Part shown: positions 1 through 8,500 of the stretch, piece by piece
Layout: each line of letters starts with the position of its first letter
How positions within the stretch are numbered: the first letter of the stretch is position 1
NCBI GenBank assembly: GCA_026770575.1
Contig: MU657203.1
Coordinates: forward strand, 124,179 to 141,024
Direction: 5' to 3'
Length of the DNA: 16,846 nt
Origin: Pelagophyceae sp. CCMP2097
Taxonomy: Eukaryota > Sar > Pelagophyceae
The notes under the pieces: model-generated
Database searches by the model: none
Told to the model about the DNA's origin: nothing
Seen by the model: the letters and a program-made list of their open reading frames with translations, nothing else
Translations under genes and position numbers: made by a program

Positions 1-1
1 C

Positions 2-1222
2 GACGAGCTGGTCAAGCTCAACGTGGGCAGCGCGCGCTTCGAGACATCAAGGGCCGTCCTCACAAAGGTCGAGGACTCGATGCTCGGCCGCATGTTCAGC
101 CGCTGCGACGCGATGCTGCAGGCGGACCCCGACGACGGGTCCATCTTCATCGACTGCGACTGCGAGCGGTTCCGACTGATCCTCGACTTCCTCCGCGGCG
201 ACCCTCCCGACGGCCTTGTTATGCAGAGGTCGATTCATGCGCTGCCCGAGGCCGTGCAGGACGCGCTGGTGCAGGAGCTGGACTACTTTGGCCTCGAGGT
301 CGCCGTGTTTGGCGTGCGGCCGTGGACCGACGGTGCGGCGTTCCGGCCGGGGCCTGCAATGGTCTCCGCTCGTGCTTATTGCGCTGCCGTGGCCGCTGGA
401 GGGCGTGTTATTGTCTTCGGTGGTTCAGGTGATGAAACAACGGAAGTGCTCGACACGCGGACGATGGCCTTTACGGCCGGCCCGGACATGCTCACGGCGC
501 GGTATGGCCACGCATCCGTCCAGATTGACGGAAATCGGGTGCTGCTGGTGGGTGGTGTGGAGGACGATGGTGAAGATTTGAACACGACGGAGATCTTCCA
601 CCTCGCGACACTCACGTTCACGCCGGGACCGAACATGCAGTCTGCACGATTCAAGTGTGCTGGTCTCGCTCTCGACGCTCGCAGGATCCTCGTGGTCGGC
701 GGTTACGATGGCAGCTCTTACGTGTCGACTGCCGAGATTCTCAGCCTGGACACGATGGCCTTTGCGCTGGGGCCAACCATGGCCGCTCCGCGCGGCGGAT
801 GCGCAGCCGGCGCGCTCGACGAGCACCGCGTCATGGTCGCCGGTGGCAGTTCAGGTTCAGAGCGGTTGAATACGACGGAGGTCCTCGACGTCCGGACCAT
901 GGCGTTCGCGCCCGGGCCGCCGATGGGCTCGGCGCGCAGTGGATGCGCGGCCGTGCAAGTCGACGCGCACCACGTCCTCATCATCGGCGGACTGGACTCA
1001 TCACCCACTGCATTGGCCACGACGGAGCTCCTCGACGTGGCGACGATGGAGTTCGCACCCGGGCTGGCCATGCAGACTGCGCGCAGGAGCATCGCAGCCG
1101 TTCGCCTTGACGCTGCGGAGGAAGAAACGCGCATCCTTGTGTTAGGGGGTGGATTGTCGACGACGGAGGTGCTCGCCGTCGACGCATTAACAGGCGTTCG
1201 AGCGAGGCGCCCCCAGCGGTGA
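2..1222 (+). CDS. T1/BTB-kelch repeat protein, 5' partial
   Basis: The frame is open from the first bases and ends at TGA 1220-1222. The first visible residues, DELVKLNVGSARFETSR, match the start of a potassium-channel-tetramerisation (T1/BTB-like) fold, followed by GSIFID and FRLILDFLRGD, so the true start lies upstream; the GTG at 23 is an internal valine. T1/BTB spans about residues 1-100 of the visible 406. Six kelch blades follow, each with a GP-M-AR strand, a hydrophobic strand ending in GG (VIVFGG, VLLVGG, ILVVGG, VMVAGG, VLIIGG, ILVLGG) and a TTEVLD/TMAF strand, enough for a six-bladed propeller. No BACK domain is visible between them. BTB-kelch proteins often act as CUL3 adaptors with the propeller binding the substrate; that role here is family inference. 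No intron is needed in the visible part. It converges on the minus-strand gene ending at 2423. Confidence 0.9.
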   Translation, partial: DELVKLNVGSARFETSRAVLTKVEDSMLGRMFSRCDAMLQADPDDGSIFIDCDCERFRLILDFLRGDPPDGLVMQRSIHALPEAVQDALVQELDYFGLEVAVFGVRPWTDGAAFRPGPAMVSARAYCAAVAAGGRVIVFGGSGDETTEVLDTRTMAFTAGPDMLTARYGHASVQIDGNRVLLVGGVEDDGEDLNTTEIFHLATLTFTPGPNMQSARFKCAGLALDARRILVVGGYDGSSYVSTAEILSLDTMAFALGPTMAAPRGGCAAGALDEHRVMVAGGSSGSERLNTTEVLDVRTMAFAPGPPMGSARSGCAAVQVDAHHVLIIGGLDSSPTALATTELLDVATMEFAPGLAMQTARRSIAAVRLDAAEEETRILVLGGGLSTTEVLAVDALTGVRARRPQR

Positions 1223-1470
1223 ATTGCACGAGATCTATGCGGCGCCAGCATTATTGGTGTCATGCGCAGCGAACCACATTGAGCAGCCCGCAAACAAACA
1301 AAAACGTCGCCGACGACGCGGCCACGACGCCGACGATGCCGCCACCGCCGCAACGCATTATCCTCCCTCCCGTACGCTCCTCATCGATCCCCGCCGGCGG
1401 CTTCGAATGGCGCCGCTCATATACAATCGTAAGCGACCTTCACGAGCGCGGATTTCCCATGGGCTCGGGG

Positions 1471-1510
1471 GCGCCTGTTGCGGCCCGCGGGCGCCTGTTG
1501 CGGCCCGCGG
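1471..1510. repeat. 20 bp perfect tandem duplication
   Basis: The unit gcgcctgttgcggcccgcgg occurs twice in direct tandem with no mismatch (1471-1490 and 1491-1510). It lies in the intergenic region about 250 bp past the kelch stop codon. Confidence 0.95.
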
Positions 1511-1807
1511 GGATATTTCGTTCCAAGTGCGAGGTTGACTTTAGTGCGAGGTCAAAAAATGGCGACCCTCTCAACGTATCCGGTTCGGGCATGCGGCGTT
1601 ACGGGGCCCGCCCTCTCCACGACGTGGGCGAGTCGCCTCACCATCGGAGCTTGCGTCTCAAGGGTTTTCTTCGATGTGCGATTCGTCGATTTTGTCGCAT
1701 GGGGAAGGGCACAGTGATGCGCCTGCGAGGCTCTGGCCGCGACGGGGTTCCCGCCGCCGAGCTCGGCGGCTGTCGGACGAGAAGCTCCGACGGGGACGGC
1801 TTCAACA

Positions 1808-1849
1808 CTTTCCTACAGCTTTCCTACACTTTCCTACACTTTCCTACAG
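1808..1849. repeat. ctttcctaca tandem repeat, 4 copies
   Basis: Four adjacent units of ctttcctaca, the first and last with an extra g (11, 10, 10 and 11 bp). It is a pyrimidine-rich run in an otherwise GC-rich intergenic region. No function is evident. Confidence 0.9.
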
Positions 1850-2422
1850 CTTGAGGGAATCCGTCAAGCTTCGGGGTCTCAATAAAAAGTACGCTGTGGG
1901 CCGTCAACGATGCGAAGACGAGGTCCAGCGGTCCTTGGGTCGTGGCGGATTCGTCAGACCCGCCTCCACGGGCAGTGTGCGCGGCAATGTTGCTTTCAAA
2001 CATGATTCGCCACTATGGCCTGAGGAGACACGCGTGACCGATGGGCACTCTTTCAAGGGTTGAGCCAGCACAAGTTTCCGGTCCCGACCTCTTCGAGCGG
2101 ACCCAGATGGAGCCGCCCCAAGCCCTATACGCTGGTCGATCCATCGATCCCTCCACCGCAGACGCAATCCCAACACCGCAGACTCGAGCAAAGCCACATC
2201 CCGCCCGGAAAGGCCATCTCGACCCCGCCAAATGGTCGAATGGTCGACCCCCCTCGGAGCGAGGACCCGGATGCTCCTGCGGGCGACTCGCCGAGGCGAG
2301 CAGTCACGAAGCGGGTTCCTCCCGAAAGGCGCGCCCGGCCTGGTCTGCGGCGGAGCCGATTGGCTCGTTCGAATCGGCCCGCCTCGTTGGACGGCCCCCA
2401 GCCGCAGGAGAAGGAAGAATGC

Positions 2423-2560
2423 TTATTTCTGTTTGTCCTTTTTAACGCTTTTCTTCGCTTTGGCCCCCTTTTTCTTCGACGCCCGCGCCGGCGCCGCGTG
2501 AAGCGCCGCGAGCGTGCGCTGCGCCAACTCCTCGCGCGCCATCGCCGAACAGTCGAGCAC
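2423..2560 (-). CDS. terminal exon of the minus-strand gene, lysine-rich tail
   Basis: This exon reads VLDCSAMAREELAQRTLAAL, then an alanine-rich link and a tail ending SVKKDKQK, with stop TAA at 2425-2423. Over the last 20 or so residues lysine dominates (KKKGAKAKK), giving a strongly basic C-terminus that could be a nuclear-localisation or RNA/tubulin-contact tail; that is inference. The start follows acceptor GTTGAG|GTG, which keeps phase 0 with the preceding exon. An ATG at 2590-2588 opens the same frame ten codons earlier, so an independent start there cannot be excluded. Confidence 0.65.
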   Translation of the reverse strand: MLDCSAMAREELAQRTLAALHAAPARASKKKGAKAKKSVKKDKQK

Positions 2561-5500
2561 CTCAACCGGGGTTTCGAGGTCGAAAACCATAAGGTCTCAC
2601 AAAAGGTCCACCAATCGAAAAAAACACCCACAACTCAGAAAACGCACTTGCAGCGCCGCCTCGCGCGAGGGCAACACCTGGAGCGCGACGGCCAGCGCCG
2701 CCGCGATGGACGCGGTGGGGCCGTCGGACGCGACCTCGTGGCCAGGATACGTGGATGCAAGTTATGGTGGATGAAATCGAATCAAGATACGGGTGGATGC
2801 AATTAAATCTCCAAAAGCCAAGTACGGGTGGACGAAATGAAATCTCCAAAAGACGCACCATGGCCAGCAGGACCGGCGCCGCGAGGGCGAGGCGCCTCTG
2901 CGCTTCCGCCGCCTCGGCCACCTAATCGGCTTTTCTCAAAAAGCCGGGTTTGCAAAAAGGGGGTGCCCCCAAAGAGGCAAGACGTGTGTTGCCCCCGAGG
3001 GTCGTGCCCTGGCTGCGAGCAGCGCCGCCGCCGGGTTTCCACGTGGGCCCGCGGCCTGATCCCGGGGCGAACCTTTTCCCGTGCCGCGGCGGACAAACCA
3101 CCGGACTCCAGGGCGAGTCGGGTCACCAAAGGACCTTCAAGGGGCCGCATCGGACCCCCGAGGGGCATTGGACGGGCAAACTCCGGGACCTCCCTCGTCG
3201 CACCACGGCAAACGCATGGGACCGGATAAGGGACCGGCAAAGTGCCGGTACAGATCCATCGGGGTCGGTACAGATCCAGCGGGGTAGAACCTTTGCACCT
3301 TTGCGACTCTTCGGAGGGGACCACCGAGGGCCCGCGCCGCACCGCACCGTCGGACCAACTCCGGCCTCCGTCAGAGAGCATCAGGGGCAGGGACGGGTGC
3401 GGCTTTGCCCTGAAGACCCGCGGGTCACGTTTGCAAATTTTGGCCGACCCGCCGACCCGCGGGTCAGGCCGTGGCCCGAAACCGAACCCGACCCTTCGAA
3501 GACGGGTTTGGTCGTTTGACAAACCCGCGACCCGAGGGTGCCGGCACAAAATAAAAAAATAAAACACCGCCGTCACCGGGTGTTCGACAGTCCCTGCCCG
3601 CTGTTTGAGGGTTTGATTTCATAGTCAGTAAATTTAAACAGCCCCTGCCCATGCAAAACCTTTGTAGCGGCCACTTGCCCGGCCTCTGCACGGTCACTTG
3701 CAAGGCCTCTTTCAAGAACCCTTGAAGAGCCCTCCGGACGGACCCCTGCAAGGCATATCTTGTGGCAACTTGCACGGCCTCTGCGCGGTCACTTGCGAGG
3801 CCTTTTTCAAGGCCCCTCTCAAGCCCCCACGCAGGGTTCCTTGCAAGAGACTGGCACCGGCGACTCCGAGAGCCCGTCCGAGGGATCGTCCGAGGGCCCA
3901 TCCGAGGGCCCGTCCGAGGGACCGTCCAGGAGACATCGCAGAGGGGCTGCAGTCGAGGGGCCGGTGGCTGAGTGACCGTCCAAGGGATTGTCGAGAAACT
4001 GTCGTCAAAGCGACCGTCACAGAGGGCCCGTCGAGGGACCCTCAAAAGAACTGTCCAAAGGAATTGTCCAAGGGACAGCCCAAGCGACCCTCCGAGGGAC
4101 CGTCCTAACCTCTCGAGGGGCCGTCTCAAGGCGCCGTTTCGAATGGCCATCGAAAGGGCCGTCTCGAGGGGCCGTTTTGAGGCACCGTCTTGAGGGGCCG
4201 TCTTGAGGGGCCGTTTCTTAAGGCGCCGTTTCGAATGGCCGTCTCGAGGGGTCGTCTCCAGGGGCCGTCTCCAGGGGCCGTCTCCAGGGGCCGTCTCGAG
4301 GAGCCGGAGATAGGAGCAGCGGCGGGTTCGGTTTCGCCCTTCAACCCGCGGGTTGGGTTCAACCCGCGGGTTGGGTTTGCCGGGTTTGCGCGTTTTGGCC
4401 GACCCGTGGACCCGCGGGTCTGGTCGTGGTCCAAACCCGAACCCGACCCTTTCTCAGACGGGTTTGGTCGTTGGGCAAACCGGCGACCTTTTGGGTGCGG
4501 CCCAAATTGAGCAACCCGACCCGACCTGAAGGCACCGCCCCTGAGGAGCCATTCCCGTTTCCGGGTTTTCCATCGGCGGGTTGGCCCCCGTCCTCGGCGG
4601 CGGTCCGGGGTCGCCACACTCGCGACGCGGTCGACGCGCCGAGCGCAGCGCCAGAGTCTTCCAGAGCGCGAGCTCGGCGAGCGGCGCCGCGGCCTGCTGC
4701 GCTGCGGCTTGTGAGAGTGCGTCGGCGAGCGAGAGCGCGTTTCTCAGCCGCCGCTCGCTCGAGTCGCCTAAGCATCGTGCTTGTGTTCGAATGGCCTCTG
4801 GAGCCAAAGAAGAGGGCCCGCGGTGAAACGCGCCTCGTTTGGTCTCCGTGTTTAAATCGTTGCGAGCGCACTGGAACGACGCAAACGTGGCGGCGAAGGC
4901 GGCGTCCGACGCCTCGGCCCGGTCGAGCACCGCGGCCACGTCGTATGCATGCTTCTCAAAGGCCAGACACGCCAGCGTGGAAGCGTCGCGCTCCACCCGC
5001 GCGGGCAGGCGAAGAGCTGTCGCCTGGAGCACGCAGCCCTCTACGAATCGCTGCGCGAGGGCCTCGGGCGATGCCTCCTCCACGCTCAAAGCGCCGTCGT
5101 CCCTTTGGCCGGCCGTCTCGCCGTCCGTTTCGCCGTCGCCGGAAGCGTCTTCGGCTTCGCCGGCTTCGTCGACGTCCATCGAGGGGAGCTGGTAGTGCAG
5201 GCGCATGGAGCCATCGGCGGGGCCCGGCGTCGCGAGGAAAAGGCGGAGCAAATTCACCTAATCGTTTGCGGTTCCAGTCGGCGCCGTGCTCCGGGACGCC
5301 GCTTGATTGCGAGGTGCTCGGCGTCGGTGGCCGTGTCGGTGGCGTTCATGTGGAAGGAGACCTCGGCGTCGCTCCGCGAAAGCGATACGATGAGCTGCGA
5401 CGTTATGACCTATCTCCAAGGTTATGACCCATCTGTTCTCTCCCAAGTCGGTTCAGGCCCCCGTCATCCTTTCGATTGCGCAGAGGGCCGTCCAAGTGCG

Positions 5501-8500
5501 CAGAAGATCAAGGCACACGCAAAGAGGGCAGACGCAAAGGGCGTAGGAGTGCTCCCAAGAAGACCCTCGCCGGAAGCCGCGTCCCAAAAGGCCCAGGAGC
5601 CTGTGCCTCGAGAGGGTCGAAGAGGACCCTCTCTTGCCAACGCCGCAAGGCAGTGGGTCGTCCAAGGGGCCATCTCGGTCCTTGGAGCAGGGGTCGCGCG
5701 GAGCCGTCTCCGGGGCCGCCTCGGACCGCCCAGGGCCGCCTACTTGTTCGACGGCCCATTTCGGAATACGGGCGTCTTTCCAAGGGCCGCATCCAGGGGC
5801 CCCTTTCGGAATACGAAATGACGTTCGAGGTGCGTCGGACAATCAAGGGGCTCGATCGAGGGACCCTCGAACATCGTCTCCGGGGTCGGATCGGCCCCTC
5901 GGATCGGCCCGTCAAAGGGCCGTCTCGAGGCCGTCGTACGACTCTGGAACAACTTACGCCCATTGAATAATCAAGACTCACCTCACGCCCATCAAAGGAC
6001 AGTCTCAAGGGGCCCGAGGGGACCCTCGAGGTTTGGCCTCACGGGGCTACATGGGGACTCTCGAGGTGAAAGATCGCAGGTCCAAAAAGGATGCCCTCGT
6101 TGGAAATGGGCGCCGTCGAGGGACCATTGAGGTGCCATCGGACCCCGGGACTTTGGCGGACCGTATGCGGGGCGTCGAGGGGCCGATTCAGACAGATGCC
6201 GCATACAGCAGTTGCCACTTGATTTCCATAAGTCCAAAAGCAAAAGCAAAAGGCCAAAAGCAAAAGCAAACGCCCAAATCCAAAACCAAAGGTGTCGAAA
6301 TCTCAATAAGGCAGATATTTAAAGATTTAATAAAATCCCAAAATTCTTATGCTCAACCGTTTGGAAAATTGATTTGATTAAATCCCAAATATTTGCCGTA
6401 TTGAGATTTTGACACGTTTTTGGTTTTGGATATTGTGCTTTGTGCCTTTGCTTTTGGGCGATGCTTTTGCTTTTGGACTTCCGGAAATGGAGTGGGAACT
6501 GCTGTAGACAGGGCCCGCGTCGGACCGTCGGCGGCCCGGAGAGCGGGTTGTCCGCCAGCCTCGTTGGACCCGCCAGCCTCGTTGGACCGTAGTGGCGGAC
6601 CGTAGTGACAGACCGCAGTTGCAGCGTGCCGCAACGGGAGCCCGCTTCGGACCCATCAACCTCGCGGACCGGCGCCACCGTGACGAGGTTGCTTGCTTCA
6701 AATCCACCCTGGGTGGGGCCCGAAAGGGTTAATAACAAATCCGAATAGAAGGTTCTCGTGGGACGTTGGTGGCAACGCCCTTTTGGCCCTTGTGGCAAGA
6801 ACCCTCGGACAAGGTCCCTGCGAAGGACCCTGTGACAAGATCCCCGTCGTACGTCCCTGTGAGATGAACCCAGGACGACCGCCCGTGCCACGGAAACCAT
6901 TGGAAACTGGCAGCCGACGTCCCTGCGACGAGAGCCCAAGACCCTCAGGCAAGAGTTCCAGAGGTCCTCGTGGCAAGTGCCCGTGACGGGGCCCCTGCGA
7001 CGGGGTCCCTGTGACTCCCGGCCTTTTGACTTCGGTCCCTACGACAGGGTTGCCGTGACTTGGGCCCCTGTTGCAAGGTTCCTTTGACTTGGGTCCCGTG
7101 AATGCCCCTGCGTCAAGTCCCCGTGAATAAGGTGTGCGAATGGGCCACGTGACCCCTGCGTCGTCGGGGGGCCTCAGATCTCGTGGACTTCGGTCTCGTG
7201 GCACGGTCCACGACGAGGGTCCCTGCGACAGTCCATGTGACCTTGGTCCCTGGGAGACACGGTCCCCTTGATCAGACCCCTGCAACGACGAGGTCCCCGT
7301 TCCAACGTCCCGGAGAGTCAGTGTGCCACGATCCCTGGGAGACACGGGCCCTCCGACGTGGGCCCCTGCGAGACGCGGTTCCTGGCAAGGTCCCCGTCTC
7401 CCGCGACAGAGTCCCCGAGACATTTTTTTCGGAACGAGGTCCCCCTGCGACTTGGCCCTGTGAGACGGTCCTTGGGAAGGCCCTTTGAAAAGATGGCTCT
7501 GGCAAGCGTTCCCGACGTCGTGGTGCAAAGGGCCTGCGACGTTGGGCCCGTGGCGGAGTTCCGTTGAAAGTGGCGGAGTTCCGTTGAAAGTGGCGGAGTT
7601 CCGTTGAAAGTGGACCTCTGACGAGAGCCCGGCGCCTCTGACACTTTCCCGTACAGGTCGTGCCGTTGAGGTCTTCGCTGCGGCCCCCGCGGCAAAGTCC
7701 GCGTGGCACTGTGACGAGCCCCCGCGGCGGACGCCTCCGCAAAGGTCCTTCTGCAAAGGCCCCCGCGGCAGCCGAGGCCCCCGTGCAACATTTGCTTTGC
7801 CGTTGAGTCTTCGCGAGGTTTGCTTTGCCGTTGAGTCTTCGCGAGGTCCGCCGATTCGGGTTTTCCCATCGCGGGCGCCGTTCTCGACGTCGTGCCGCCG
7901 CTCCAGTTCGCCGAGCTGCTCGGACGCCAGCCCCAGCGAAAACGCGTAGTGCTCGCCGCGGCCCCGCGCCGCCTCGAGCTCGTGCATCAGGTAGTCGCGC
8001 GCGTCGCGCTCGAATCTAAAGGTCAAAAAGATCAAAAAAGGTCAAAAAAGATTTAAAAAAGATTAAAGGTCAAAAAATGCACTCGTGCAGCGCCGCCGTG
8101 TCGCCGAGCAGTCTGAGGACGTGGCGGTAGTCGGCTTGCGTGCGGACTTTCTTTTCGATATGTTTGACTGCGAGTTCGCGTTGCTCCACGCCGCGAAGTA
8201 AGCCTTCCAAATCGGCGGCCCTGGCCGGTTGCGCTAAACGGCTTGCGACGTGCCGGGGCACATACATGGGCCTGAAGTCGCCCGCGCCGCCCGACGCCGA
8301 AAACGCGCGCTGCCGCCACAACGCGAGGACCTAATCAAGAAAATTGAATAGCATTTCAGTCGCATTTCATGGAGTGAATCCAAGCGGATTGGATTCAATC
8401 CAAGCCGTCAAGGAAACCGGGGGCCACAAGCCCATCCAACGGGTCGTCGGCCGTCCAAGGGCCCGTTCAGAGAGGTACGCAGAGGCACGCGCAGCGTCGT

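Larger units (their letters stand above)
1223..2422. other. intergenic region between convergent genes
   Basis: This 1.2 kb lies between two 3' ends facing each other (stop at 1222 on plus, stop at 2423 on minus). I see no convincing coding: open frames here have no recognisable motif, and both strands are open because of GC content. It holds a perfect 20 bp duplication (1471-1510) and a 10-11 bp tandem run (1808-1849). An AATAAA at 1881-1886 (+) is too far from the kelch stop to be called a polyadenylation signal. Confidence 0.6.

Noticed and set aside
718..1353. 211-codon frame antisense to the kelch gene
   Set aside because: Mirror of a well supported kelch gene with high GC at third positions, which commonly leaves the antisense strand open.
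1881..1886. AATAAA polyadenylation signal for the kelch gene
   Set aside because: It is about 660 bp past the stop codon in repeat-bearing spacer; a single hexamer is not enough.
6698..8035. 445-codon minus-strand open frame
   Set aside because: Only its first 50 or so codons (8014 to about 7862) are coding-like; the rest is 14 bp minisatellite that lacks minus-strand stops, giving repetitive Arg/Gly/Pro/Ser peptide.
8377..8397. Small palindrome gaatcca...tggattc
   Set aside because: Seven base-pair arms with a 7 nt gap lie within the AT-richer 3' end of an intron and are expected by chance in a window this long.
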